This document shows positions 19,178 through 29,297 of a stretch of DNA of 64,000 nt, piece by piece. Under the pieces are notes generated by a model. It had not been told where the DNA came from. It ran no database searches and saw only the letters and a list, made by a program, of their open reading frames with translations. Location: positions 185,562,936 through 185,626,935 of the forward strand of contig CM077676.1 of NCBI GenBank assembly GCA_039707655.1, in the 5' to 3' direction. Within the stretch, counting starts at the first letter, position 1; each line of letters starts with the position of its first letter. A program made the translations under genes and the position numbers. This DNA comes from Elymus sibiricus. Taxonomy: Eukaryota > Streptophyta > Magnoliopsida > Poales > Poaceae.

Positions 19178-21919
19178 ATGAAGAATCTGAAAGACGCTAA
19201 AACCAAGATCGTTCCCTCTACGACGAGGGCAGGTAAGGAACTGCCATCTAGCTCTGCACTTGATTCACCTTCTGTTTTGAGTAGACTTGCAACACCACCA
19301 CATGCTATTACTTCTGATATGTCGCCGGTTATTAATGATACCACTTTAGCTATGAATGATACTCATGATGATGCTAGTACTATGCTTGAGAATGTTGTGC
19401 CACTTGGTGAATTTCTTACTGAACAAATTGCTAAAGCTAAAGAAATTGAAAATGTTGAAACTCCTGAGAATGATGATTCACCTACTATGCCTAGCTCTCC
19501 TACTAGAGTTGAAACACCTGATGAACCATGTTTTGATAGGGAAACAGCTAGAGCCATTCTTGCTTGTAATGATAGATATGAAGTCATAAAATTGATTTCT
19601 GATATGAAAGAAAAATCTCTGAGGGAGAAAATGAAATATGATCCTAAGTTTGCAACCTCTCCCATAATTGTTCATGATGAGGATTATGAATTCTTTGTTG
19701 ATCCAGAGTTGATTAAGTTGGTAGAATCTGATCCTTTCCATGGATATGAAACTAAAACTGTTGTGGCACATCTCACTAAATTAAATGATATAGCCACCCT
19801 ATTTGCTCATGAGGAAAAAAATTGCTATTACTATATTCTTAAGTTGTTTCATTTCTCATTAAAGGGTGATGCTAAAGAATGGTATAATACTCTTGCTCCT
19901 GGATGTGTGCGTAGTCCCCAGGATATGATCTATTACTTCTCTGAAAAATATTTTCCTGCTCATAAGAAACAAGATGCTTTACAGGAAATATTTAACTTTG
20001 TGCAAATTGAAGAAGAGAATCTCCCTCAAGCTTGGGGGAGGCTTCTCCAATTACTTAATGCTTTGACTAACCATCCTCTTAAGAAAAATGAAATACTTGA
20101 TATCTTCTATAATGGACTAACCGATGCTTCTAGGGACTACCTAGATAGTTGTGCGAGTTGTGTTTTCAGGGAAAGGACTATTGAACAAGCTGAGGAATTA
20201 TTGAATAATATATTGAAGAATGATAATGATTGGACACTTCCTGAACCACCGCCTAAACCCACTCCGAAGAAGAGGGGTATCTTATATCTCAGTCCTGAAG
20301 ATATGCAAGAAGCAAAGAAATGCCAGAAAGAAAAAGGTATTAAAGCTGACGATGTTAAGAATTTACCACCTATTGAAGAAATACATGGTCTTGACAAACC
20401 GCCACAGGTAGTAGAGGTAAATTCTCTTATAAAATTTGATGAAGGTGATATTCCTCATAACAAACCTCCTAGTCAATGCTTGTATGAATTTTATATTATG
20501 AAGCAAGATCACTTCAACGCAAATGTTATGAAACAATTGAAACGAAACTCTTACATGATTGATCGCTTGAGTGACTTGTTATTTAGAATTGCTAATGATG
20601 TTAAAGGTGTGAGTAAACATGCATCTATGGTTCAAACTCAATTAGAACAAGTTGCTAAATCTCAGAGTGAATTGCTTAATGAAATGAATAACAATATGAA
20701 TGATCATGCTGTTAGAGTAATGACTAGAGGAGGTAGAATGACTCAGGAGCCACTTTATCCTGAAGGTCACCCAAAAAGAATTGAACAAGACTCTCAAAGA
20801 ATTAATGATAATGCACCTAATCCATCTAAAAAGAAGAAGAAAAAGAAAAATGATAGGACTTTGCATACTTCTAGTGAACCCGAGGTAGAACAACCCTTGG
20901 AGGATAGTAATGATGTTTCTATTTCTGATGCTGAAACACAATCTGGTAATGAACAACCACCTGATGATAATAATAATGATGATGCTCATGTGGATACCCA
21001 ACCAGATAATGATAAAGAACCTGATAATGATGTTGAAATTGAACCTGCTGTTGATCTTGATAACCCACCTTCTAAAAATAAACGTTATGATAAAAGAGAT
21101 TTCATAGCCAGAAAACATGGTAAAGAAAGAGAACCATGGGTTCAAAAACCCATGCCCTTTCCTCCTAAACCGTCTAAGAAAAAATATGAGGAAGAATTTG
21201 AACGCTTTGCTGAGATGCTTAGGCCAGTCTTTTTGTGTACTCGTTTGACTGATATTATAAAGATGCCTCCTTATGCTAAATATATGAAAGACATTGTCAC
21301 AAATAAAAGAAAGATACCTGAAGCTGAAATTTCCACCATGCTTTTAAATTATTCTTTTAAGGATGGAGTACCTAAGAAACTAGGAGATCCAGGAATACCA
21401 ACTATACCATGCTCCATTAAAAGAAATTATGTCAAAACTGCTTTGTGTGATTTAGGAGCCGGTGTTAGTGTTATGCCTTTCTCCTTATACAAAAGACTTG
21501 ATTTGAAAAAATTCACTCCCACTGAAATATCATTGCAAATGGCTGACAAATCAACTGCCATACCTATCTGTGTTTGTGAGGATGTGCCCGTTGTAGTTGC
21601 AAATGTTACTATTCTAACAGACTTTGTTATACTTGATATGCCCGAGGATGACAACATGTCAATTATCCTTGGTAGACCCTTTTTAAATACTGCAGGGGCT
21701 GTTATTGATTGCAACAAAAGCAAGGTCACTTTTCATATCAATGGTAATGAACATACGGTGCACTTTCCGAAGAAACAATTTCAAGTGAATGGTATTCAAA
21801 TTATTGAAAAGACTCCGACAATTACTATTGGAAGTTTTCAAATTCCTCTCCCTACTGTTAAAAAGAGATATGAAACTCTTATTGTTGGGGAGATGCATAT
21901 CCTTGTTGAGGTAACTTAG
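19178..21919 (+). CDS. E5 gag-protease polyprotein, intact
   Basis: 913 codons without interruption, AT-rich codon use unlike E1 and E2. Residues about 180-350 are a Ty3/gypsy gag core: FHFSLKGDAKEWYNTLAPG, YFSEKYFPAHKK, LPQAWGRLLQLL, FYNGLTDASRDYLDSC. A long charged, Asn/Asp-rich middle follows (residues ~550-680) with a KKKKKKKN basic patch. Residues about 745-850 are a retropepsin: catalytic CDLGAGVSVMP (Asp 758), flap-side FVILDM, and ILGRPFLNT near 831. No zinc knuckle is seen. The ATG at 19178 is the first in frame after the primer site and is preceded by a short leader. The ORF ends before any RT sequence. It should form virus-like particles and process itself, but cannot copy RNA alone. 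Complete openness suggests recent activity. Confidence 0.9.
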   Translation: MKNLKDAKTKIVPSTTRAGKELPSSSALDSPSVLSRLATPPHAITSDMSPVINDTTLAMNDTHDDASTMLENVVPLGEFLTEQIAKAKEIENVETPENDDSPTMPSSPTRVETPDEPCFDRETARAILACNDRYEVIKLISDMKEKSLREKMKYDPKFATSPIIVHDEDYEFFVDPELIKLVESDPFHGYETKTVVAHLTKLNDIATLFAHEEKNCYYYILKLFHFSLKGDAKEWYNTLAPGCVRSPQDMIYYFSEKYFPAHKKQDALQEIFNFVQIEEENLPQAWGRLLQLLNALTNHPLKKNEILDIFYNGLTDASRDYLDSCASCVFRERTIEQAEELLNNILKNDNDWTLPEPPPKPTPKKRGILYLSPEDMQEAKKCQKEKGIKADDVKNLPPIEEIHGLDKPPQVVEVNSLIKFDEGDIPHNKPPSQCLYEFYIMKQDHFNANVMKQLKRNSYMIDRLSDLLFRIANDVKGVSKHASMVQTQLEQVAKSQSELLNEMNNNMNDHAVRVMTRGGRMTQEPLYPEGHPKRIEQDSQRINDNAPNPSKKKKKKKNDRTLHTSSEPEVEQPLEDSNDVSISDAETQSGNEQPPDDNNNDDAHVDTQPDNDKEPDNDVEIEPAVDLDNPPSKNKRYDKRDFIARKHGKEREPWVQKPMPFPPKPSKKKYEEEFERFAEMLRPVFLCTRLTDIIKMPPYAKYMKDIVTNKRKIPEAEISTMLLNYSFKDGVPKKLGDPGIPTIPCSIKRNYVKTALCDLGAGVSVMPFSLYKRLDLKKFTPTEISLQMADKSTAIPICVCEDVPVVVANVTILTDFVILDMPEDDNMSIILGRPFLNTAGAVIDCNKSKVTFHINGNEHTVHFPKKQFQVNGIQIIEKTPTITIGSFQIPLPTVKKRYETLIVGEMHILVEVT

Positions 21920-22699
21920 TGTTATACGAAAGTTCTTCGGTTTCATGTCACTCGGAAATGGTTTGTTAATAAGACCTGATCAACCTTATTAATGGATTCT
22001 TTTTTAGGGGCATGTGATCGATGAATTTAGTACGCACAACTTTCTGTACACACTTTTTACTTTTTATTATTTTTAGTTAAATAAAATAAAATGCCATGAT
22101 TATCCTGTTTTCTGATTTATCCGTGCAATAAAAAGTGCCCAGAAATAAAAGTGCTCAGAATAATTTGAAATTTTCACATGAATTTTTATTGAATATTTAA
22201 GAATTTTTGGCACAAAAATCATACCAAGGGGGTGCCCCAGGTGCCCACGAGGCACCAGGGCGCGCCACCCCCTGGCGCGCCCTGGTACCTCATGGGCCCC
22301 ACAGGGACCCCCTCACTTATCCCTTTAGCTCACTTCATCTCTTACTTCTAGCAAAAATTCCTGGTAGCTCTCTCTCTCGTGTTCTTGCTCACAAAACTGA
22401 AATTTTCGATCTCTTTGCTGGGAACTCCGTTTCCGAAACTGTTTTGGGAGATTGCTCCTTGGTATGTGACTCCTCCATTGCTCCAATTAGTTTTTGTTTT
22501 AGTGGATTATATTTTGCATAATTAGCCACTGTTGGTGCCACAGAAAATGAGCTTGCATGTTGGATTCTTTGAGTTCCAAGTAGTTTTATTGCTTGATATA
22601 GCCTCTAGACATCTATATGAGTAGTTGCTATTAATCTTGTGAAGTTTTATTGATATCATTTTGTGACCCAAATTTTTTCAGAAATTTGTTCATAGGAAA
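21920..22699. other. E5 spacer in place of pol
   Basis: No RT or integrase motif in any frame. AT-rich, with TTTTTATTATTTTTAG-like stretches, then the second GC hairpin and a GC-rich part. This is where pol would lie in an autonomous Athila. Confidence 0.7.
22246..22294. repeat. Second copy of the GC-rich hairpin inside E5
   Basis: Arms 22246-22266 and 22274-22294 match the LTR hairpin at 17936 nearly base for base. The loop is 7 bases and there is one extra mismatch at the distal end (CATG for CGTG). Confidence 0.9.
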
Positions 22700-23128
22700 A
22701 TGAATATCTTCCAGAGAAGTTCTTTGAGGAGGAGGTCCTCGGAGGCGTCATCAAGTGAAAGCTTGGCACGCCAATCATATGAAGAACCAAGGGCAAGTTC
22801 AGTGCGAGGTGCCGAAGCGAAATCATGTCGATGGCCGTGCAACGAGTTCATGCTAGGTGCTAGCATCAAGGAGGAATTTGACCAATATATTCACAATGCC
22901 GAGCTCTCCAACTTCATCGCAGATAAGCTACCACAGCATTACAACCTCACTCATTCTTTCACTCAGTACTTTGACTTTCATTAACACACTCCTAGAGTTT
23001 TATTTCACCTCTATGACAAATCTTATAATATGCCTCTAGAAGAATTCTGTGATGCATGCAAAATTCCATATTGGGGTTCGTTAGATGAACCACCAAGATC
23101 TGATTATGAGTTGTTTCTCAACTGCCTT
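22700..23128 (+). pseudogene. Fragment of the Athila extra (env-position) ORF
   Basis: Reads from ATG 22700 with a TAA at 22982-22984 and continues in frame to about 23128, where the 3' LTR remnant begins. Recognisable stretches are NEFMLGASIKEEFDQYI, FIADKLPQHYNLTHSF and, after the stop, LYDKSYNMPLEEFCDACKIP. This resembles the ORF found downstream of pol in many wheat Athila-type elements. Function is unproven there. The C-terminal part is deleted with the start of the LTR. No membrane segment or signal peptide is visible. Confidence 0.65.
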
Positions 23129-23129
23129 T

Positions 23130-23354
23130 GTAACTGCTGCCGTTACTATTATTGCTACTGTTATCAAACTATCATACTACTGTGCTACTGATCACTCTGC
23201 TGCAGATATTTAGTCTCTAGGTGTGGTTGAATTGACAACTCAATTGCTAATACTTGCAAATATTCTTTGGCTCCCCTTGTGTCGAATCAATAAATCTGGG
23301 TTGAATACTCTACCCTCGAAAACTGTTGCGATCCCCTATACTTGTGGGTTATCA
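23130..23354 (+). repeat. E5 3' LTR remnant
   Basis: Matches about 18880-19098 of the 5' LTR with about five substitutions and ends GGTTATCA. The 5' ~1.18 kb of the LTR is absent. Confidence 0.9.
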
Positions 23355-23359
23355 GAGAC
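23355..23359. repeat. Right target-site duplication of E5 (GAGAC)
   Basis: Identical to 17693-17697. Confidence 0.9.
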
Positions 23360-24104
23360 ACACTTGCAGAAGCCACTAAAGAGAAGATCAAGACGAAGCA
23401 TCAGGTTCAAACACTGAAGATAACCTTTGCCAACAAAGGTTGGCCGGCAAGGTGAAGACCCGGCAAGCTCCGAGCCAGCAAGCTCTCGCTAGCTGTTAGC
23501 GCTCCACCTCATCGAGCAGCCAGTCGCTAATCGATGAGGTGTTGAGCTCGCAAGCAGTTAGGTGGGATTTTTCGGGCACGTGTCAGCATGCTGGAAGGAA
23601 GTTTGCCTTTAATGACACCCGTCTAGAAGGCATGTCAAGTCAATAGGAGGTAGCTAGGCGAGCGGTGCAGAAACCTTGCCGGGGCTCCTCCTCCACATGA
23701 CAGCTAATGGAGCATTTATTTCTTTTGTCCTAAACTGGCAGAGTTAGGTATGATAGCACTGTTTGCTATCTAATCAACTTGTAATTACTGTTTTGCCACT
23801 GTGGTGACCCCTTGAGCTATAAAAGGAGGGACATGGCAACATTTACAAGGATCGCCCGATTGACCCCTTGCACAACTTTCATGCGTAGCTGCTCTCTCTG
23901 CACCTTGCCGGGACAAGCGCTCCTTGTACTTGTGCTCATACACATCCAATACACAAAGCAGGAGTATGGTTTTACGCTTCACAGCGGCCCGAACCTGGGT
24001 AAAATCCTTGCGTTCTTTGTTGATTCTGCTCTTTGTGCTAATCTATTCCCCTAGCCGAACCACAAAGGGGCTAGATGGCCCCATAGATGGTCGTACGCAC
24101 GACA
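23360..24104 (+). repeat. E2 3' LTR, right part
   Basis: Continuation of the LTR interrupted at 17697. 23735-24104 matches the E2 5' LTR, including TATAAAAGG near 23818, and ends GACGACA-like at 24104. The first ~375 bases have no counterpart in the window because the 5' LTR is truncated. Confidence 0.85.
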
Positions 24105-25479
24105 ACCTGTGAGGAGGAGGGCAGCCGACCCTGGAACATTGCACATCTCCGGCCATACATACCTAAGTCACAGACTGGGCAGTATCTTTTGTACATACCT
24201 TCATCATGTATATACATATTATGATCAATGAAATAAAGCCGACATCTCTGTATAAGAGAGTTTGTCGTTTCACCTCAAATTGTGTGTTGAGTCTTTATTC
24301 TTTGATCATTGGTTACTTGGGGGCTTCCAACTCATCGAGTTTAGCTTTTAACATCCCTTTAACCCAGCAAAATGCCAAAATTTCCTTGGTTAAACCTGCC
24401 TGTTAGCAAGAAGCTACTCCGAAAAGGTGACCTAGTGTACGCCTGATGAGTCAATCACAGAGGTGACCCTGAACTCATCAGAGTTAAAACACTTGTTGAG
24501 TCACATGAGAGCTGGCTTTTAGAAAGCTAGGATAAACCAAAAGAGGCCATCAAGCCTGCTTCATGAAAGCGAATCAGACTCGAGCCTCGAAAGCCGGTCT
24601 TTTAGTCGTGCCTCAAAAGACGGCTTTTACTTTTTCATATCTGCATTGTTTTTTTCTTTTGCATGCATGCATACATCCCTATATTACTAAAATTCTATAC
24701 TAAGTTCTTGTTTATCGAGCCGGTAGCATGATTTGTCGGGTTATCCTACGGTTAAGATTTCTATCTTAATGAACCACACCATTGGTGTTTAGGTTAAATC
24801 GACAGTATAGCTGGGTCTCAGATTTTGTCTCAGGCTTTACCAATGGATGTCACATGGTGACTAATTCCGGTGGCTTAGCTCCAGAAGCCGGGTTACCTAT
24901 CATGCATTTCAACCATACGATTGATGTTTGTTCTCAAAGCAACAAAAGATTGTCATTTAGGGCAGTCAATAAAATTTACACAAGGCAAAAGCAATCAAGT
25001 GCACGATGGTACTTGTACCAGCAAAAGTTTTATACCTACAGCCATTACAAGCTGCGTCAGGGCGATGATCATGTCAAGTGTTTTTCTATCACTTTTGTAC
25101 CTATGTTCGGACTCGGCTTGATTCAGCATGTCCTGCATGAGAATTTTACAAAGTTATAGTATATATATAATAGTCCTGAGCTGTCGTGGCGGCCGACTCG
25201 GTACTTGGGGGCTACATCTATCAAATCTATCTCTTAAATATAACAAATCCCATGAAGATGCAGGCATTCAACATGGCACTTGGGGGCTAATGTGTAGTCT
25301 TTTCATCAATAACATGCAGAGACCCGGCCCATCATATGATGTTGAGCCAGTTCTCAGGGGCTACCAATCATTCATCTACATGAATATCAATGTACAGAAG
25401 TCCCGGGTCATCATTTCATAATGACCCGGCCCTTCGGGGCTACATGTATATATGTATAAAGCCAGGTGACAGAAGTTAC
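24105..25479. repeat. Non-coding E3 region with repeated TTGGGGGCT motifs
   Basis: No gene is supported. The motif ACTTGGGGGCTA, or close variants such as TCAGGGGCTA and TTCGGGGCTA, occurs near 24314, 25203, 25273, 25356 and 25434. It resembles the polypurine tract directly before the LTR at 28651. The spacing is irregular. Confidence 0.6.
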
Positions 25480-27560
25480 CTCATACTTCCGTTTGAGAGA
25501 AGTCACCATTGCAATTTCAGTGTCCCGGCTCTCACACAGCCGGGTCAAGATAGTTTGATGCAGCGAATTGATGTCTTGATCTTCAAACGAGTCGAAATGA
25601 AGAGCCGTCTTCTCCTTATTTTTAATTGGTGACTCAGCCTTGGCAGGGATTTTTGTCAAGGCAGTGGAAGTTTCTGGTAGAGGGTTCTGGTTCTCACGAG
25701 TCACCACTACCTCGTCCTGAGCCTTCTCAACAGGCTGCTCTTCTATCATATATTCTCTCTCCTGATCAGCAAGGGTAGGAGAAGCGCGAGCGGGGCTCAC
25801 TGCAGTGTCTTGGTGTGGCGGCTCGTCTTGGAGGACCGGCTCATCCGGAATATCCGGGTTGTCTGCTGCTACTTCCTGAGACGGGTTTTCTTTCTCAACA
25901 ACAGGGTCAGAAGACCCGGCAGCGGGTTTCTTCTTGATTGCTTTTGCGCTGCACAAATTAAAGAATTATTCAGTCCATGGATAAAAGCAAAAGTATAAGC
26001 TTCAAGGTCAAGTAGTCAATTTTTACCCGCGGTTGATGTTAAAAGCCGGTGCTTGAGTGGCGCTAGACTCATCTAAAGAAGGGGAAGTTAGATAGGCCGA
26101 GTCATTCAGCGGTAATGGCTCTTTGAAATGACCGGCTTGTGGAAGGTAAGGAGTGGGGCTGTGAGGGACTTCAGTCCGAGCCCTTCGTGTAGGTGGCTTG
26201 TTGGTTAACCCGCCGCTTAGCTCTCCCTCGAAGCTCTGGGTCTTCCGTTTCGAAGTGCCAGTATGCTGAGTTTTTTTTCAAAAGAAAGCATGGGTCTAAG
26301 TGAGCATCTGGATGCGAGAACGGGACTTTGCGGACTACAATCCAGAATTTCTTTTGGACAGGTATTGTTGAGTCAGAATCTGAGGAGATCAGGGTTACCT
26401 CTGGCTCACCAGCTTGACTGGTTTCAGCTTGTTCCTGAGTAGAGTCGGCGTCAGCAAGTTGGTTAAAAAGACGACCAAGGGGGTCAATTTCTACCTCATG
26501 CTCTTCTTCATCCTCTGGCTCTTTCCCATCATCGTCTTTGGGAGGAGTAGGAACTTGAGGCTCAATCTTCCACCAGTCAGCATGTTCCTGCACAATGATG
26601 AAATAGTAAATTTACAACAAAAACAAGGCAATGTAAGCAAAGTGAGGGGAAACAAGAAAGGTGGCTTACTTCGGGAGCCGGGTTGCCCGAGAAAAAGGGA
26701 GCTAGCCCCACCAGCTCAATTGCATCTTTAGTTTCACCAAGGAGTTTCTTGGTGAATTTGATAATGTCCTTTTGTTGAAGGTTGACCCGGCTAAACAGTA
26801 ATGAGTCGTCGGTCTCACCTGAGTATGTGTGCATGAGATGGCTTCTTAAGCTGAGAGGCTGAATTCGCCAGCTCACCCAGGTCCGGGTTAAGTCAACACC
26901 AGTGAGGCCATGGGCGGTCAAGGCATTGATTTTGGAGTATAAGGGCTGCAGAGCTTCCCTTTCAGCCCTGGAGGCAAAACCCGGGAATGTGATGGAGGCG
27001 TCGAGCCGGTCAACCCTGTAACCCGGAAGCTGATGCTGCTGCTCTGGGGAGGTGTCCTTGCAACAAAACCAAGATCTGTACCATCCTTTAGGATGGCATG
27101 CCGGCTTAGCTTCTGGAAAAGCTGAGTTCTTCCTCCTTTGAATAGTAACCCCGCCAAGTTCTATGCTGGGTCCACCTTTATGCTCTGTCTGGTGATTAAG
27201 GTAGAATAATTCCTGGAATAGGCTAATGGATGGCTCAATCTGCAGATAAACCTCGCATAATACTTGAAACTGGCTCAAATTGTGGATGGAGTTGGGGCCT
27301 AAGTCTTGAGGCCTGATGGCAACAAAGTGAAGTACATCCCGGAAGAATTTGGAACTTGGGGGACAGAAACCCCTGTCCAAATGGTCGCCAAAAATGACAA
27401 TCTCATTTTGAGCCGGTTGAGGATGGATTTCTTCCTCAGGGGCTCGCCATTCAATTTCTTTCTGGGTTGGAAGTAACCCGGAATCGACCAAAGCTTGCAA
27501 TCTGAGTTCGGACATGTTGGACTTAGCCCAATTGACAATCTTGTTGGTTTTAGGAGCCAT
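25480..27560 (-). pseudogene. E3 antisense gene, 'putative gypsy-type transposon' domain protein
   Basis: Three exons by canonical splice sites: 26670-27560 (ATG 27560, MAPKTNKIVNW), 26027-26587 and 25480-25948. Exon 1 (297 codons, phase 0) holds the plant domain of Pfam family PF04195: FGDHLDRGFCPPSSKFFRDVLHF, LGPNSIHNLSQFQVLCEVYLQIEPSI, HPKGWYRSWFCCKD. Exon 2 is acidic (KDDDGKEPEDEEEHEVEID) and then shifts frame at a run of A near 26275, one base too many. Exon 3 is Glu/Pro/Lys-rich. The coiled-coil C-terminus found in relatives is missing; E2 begins 1.4 kb further on. Despite the domain name no transposase chemistry is known, and function is unknown. The frameshift makes it a probable pseudogene. 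Confidence 0.75.
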
Positions 27561-27568
27561 GGATTCAG

Positions 27569-28054
27569 CTGCAAGGAAAGTAGGAAATAATATAAGCCAG
27601 TAACATTCAGAAGTTTGCCGGGTTACCACAAAACAAATGACAAGCCGATATTATACCGGGTTATGGCTATCAAGACAGTTCAAGCCGGCATGAATAAGCA
27701 GCTACTAGTTATTAAATTTTGACAAGTGACGAATGTGGTGTAAATTATGAGTCTACAAACAGTTCTCAAATGGATTACAAGATTGACTGGATCTAGAAAA
27801 TAGCCAGAAAAGAAAAAGAAAACCTAGGTCTATTTCAGTGAATGGGGGCAAACAGCAATGAGGTTCTTTTGGATCAATACGAAGAATCTATAAGTTGATG
27901 GAAATATTGCGGAGTTGTTTACAACCTAGCCAATAAAGATTCATGGATATCTCAGATCTACACGCGGCCATTTGCAAAGAACACTGAGGAACACCGAAGA
28001 ACTACGAAGAACCATGGAAATGGAAAAATATCATGGGAGAAGTAGTACACTCAC
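27569..28054 (-). other. Intron in the 5' UTR of the E3 antisense gene
   Basis: Minus-strand donor AGATCT/GTGAGTG at 28054 and acceptor CTTTCCTTGCAG ending at 27569, eight bases before the ATG at 27560. The two sites fit a leader intron of 486 bases. Expression was not tested. Confidence 0.55.
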
Positions 28055-28261
28055 AGATCTGTGGGGGTGAAGTAAGAGCTTCAGGCTTTGAGGCGGCGGC
28101 TGTGGTAGGTTCCGGCGAGGTCTCGGCGGCGATGTTGACAGAGCTCTTTCCGCTGCGGTCGAGGTTGGCGATCTCAAGGCATGCGCAAAGGCATCGGGAG
28201 CGAGAGGAAGAAGATGAGAAGAGGGGCAGTAGCAGTAAAAGTAAACTTGGAGGGCGCCGGT

Positions 28262-28270
28262 CCATTTATA
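28262..28270 (-). promoter_or_regulatory. TATA box of the E3 antisense gene
   Basis: Minus strand CGCCTATAAATGGACC about 210 bases before the leader donor. It points away from the E3 LTR and would drive the antisense gene only. Confidence 0.65.
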
Positions 28271-28650
28271 GGCGAGGTGGAACCCGAAACGACAGGTGCG
28301 AAACCCCAGGCAGCGTTGTAAAATTTTGGCTAAAAAGACTCCTCGATTTTCAGGCCTGACAGGACAATACAAAACCGCTCAAAGATTCGCTATGATGTCA
28401 TGCCCGGATCTTGCGGGAGTGGACTGTGATGTCATATAAAAAAGGTAGTGAGAAAGTGCTAAGTCTGAAGGAGGTAAACGACCTGACAAAAATGATTGAC
28501 CCAGGAAGTATATTTGATAAGGGATGAAGACTGGAAGGGTGCAAAAAAATGTCGGCTCAGGAAACAAGACTCGGAGATAAAAACTCTTCACAGTTAGTCC
28601 TTTATATTTATTTCGCAGGATGGAGTTTAACATGGATAAATCCAAGTCAA
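28271..28650. other. Upstream region of the E3 antisense promoter
   Basis: No gene is seen. The short minus-strand ORFs here run into the LTR and show no family signature. Confidence 0.5.
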
Positions 28651-28662
28651 ACTGGGGGCTAA
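28651..28662 (+). other. E3 polypurine tract
   Basis: ACTGGGGGCTAA immediately before the LTR start TGTTGGGG; expected primer for plus-strand DNA synthesis. Confidence 0.7.
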
Positions 28663-29180
28663 TGTTGGGGATGTTTCCCAGCGTGGAGACCCGCCAGGAG
28701 GATGACCCGGCCATAGAGCCATGAGGCTCAGCGGGCCACCACACTGCCGGGCTTTGAAGATCCATAACGGGCCGGTTTAAGAGAGACCCGGTGCAGAGGC
28801 CGGCTTAACATGTGGGCCGGCTCGTGAAGAAAGGATCAGACGAGAAGGTTGCCTTGGAGAACAAGATGATTAGAGAAAGAGTAGGATACTACGATCCGAA
28901 CTCTGATGTAAACCAAGGAGATCAACCTGTTATATAAAGGGGAGCACCTAGGGAAAAAAGACTAAATTCCAATCTACCGAAAGCTAGGTTAGCGAATCCG
29001 CATCCTTGTAATCGAGATCCAAAGCAACACAATCAGCAGGAGATAGGCTTTTACCTCCATCGTGAGGGGCTGAACCTGGTAAAACTCATGTCTCTTGCTT
29101 CCCGATCAACCCCGTTAAGCTTCCACCTTCGTGCGATGGCCTCATCACTAAGTCCTTTCACAAGGGCATCTGCCGTGACA
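28663..29180 (+). repeat. E3 3' LTR (518 bp)
   Basis: TGTTGGGGATG at the left, GCCGTGACA at the right. Includes TATATAAAGGGG (28931-28942). No second copy is in the window, so ends are set by TG/CA and by the neighbouring purine tract and E4 sequence. Confidence 0.8.
28931..28938 (+). promoter_or_regulatory. TATA box in E3 LTR
   Basis: TATATAAAGGGGAGCACC about 240 bases before the LTR end, in element orientation. Confidence 0.6.
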
Positions 29181-29297
29181 AAACCACGACAATACCCATA
29201 GGATTTTTATAAGGAGTTCTGTAAGCCCATAGTGCATCATCAAGTTTCTTAGACCAATTCTTTCTAGATCTATTAACGGTCTTTTGCAAGATTAATT

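Larger units (their letters stand above)
17698..23354 (+). mobile_element. E5: Athila-type non-autonomous LTR retrotransposon
   Basis: 5' LTR 17698-19098 (TGATACGTC to GGTTATCA), tRNA-Asp-type primer site 19111-19128, gag-protease ORF 19178-21919, spacer, fragment of the Athila extra ORF (22700-23128), and a 225-base 3' LTR remnant ending GGTTATCA at 23354. Perfect 5 bp duplication GAGAC. No RT, RNase H or integrase is present between the protease stop and the right end, so it needs proteins from a related element. The 3' LTR lacks about 1.18 kb of its 5' side, joined directly to the extra ORF, which points to an internal deletion after or during insertion. Confidence 0.92.
8775..24104 (+). 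mobile_element. E2: Tat-lineage LTR retrotransposon with B3 antisense ORF, containing E5
   Basis: Plus-strand element: truncated 5' LTR (8775-9145), primer-binding site, gag-protease-RT-RNase H-second RNase H-integrase (9243-15720), UTR, antisense B3 ORF (16567-17292), and a 3' LTR from 17588 that is interrupted by E5 at 17697 and resumes to 24104. Without E5 the 3' LTR is about 855 bases, starting TGTCGGTGTA and ending GACGACA-like. The 5' LTR lacks its first ~480 bases because E1 occupies that side. The candidate right-hand target duplication is ACCTG (24105-24109); the left partner is off-window. At least 14 stops and one frameshift are in gag-pol. Confidence 0.88.
24105..29180 (+). mobile_element. 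E3: 3' part of a Tat-lineage element with spliced antisense gene
   Basis: Begins where E2 ends. Contains a non-coding stretch, a minus-strand multi-exon gene of the plant 'putative gypsy-type transposon' family with its own TATA box, a purine tract (ACTGGGGGCTAA) and a 518-base 3' LTR (28663-29180, TGTTGGGG to CGTGACA). Orientation plus is set by the purine tract lying left of the LTR. gag-pol and the 5' LTR are not in the window and probably lie to the left of the E2/E1 insertions. Five bases after the LTR, AAACC, would be its target duplication in E4. Confidence 0.8.

Noticed and set aside
20642..21145. 167-codon Ile/Phe-rich minus-strand ORF looking like a membrane protein
   Set aside because: Antisense of the Asn/Asp/Lys-rich middle of the intact E5 gag ORF.
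28002..28372. Short ORFs around the E3 antisense promoter, one beginning MDRRPPSLLLLLLPLF with a signal-peptide look
   Set aside because: Overlaps the TATA box and the predicted leader exon; the frame ends before the leader donor, so most likely 5' UTR.
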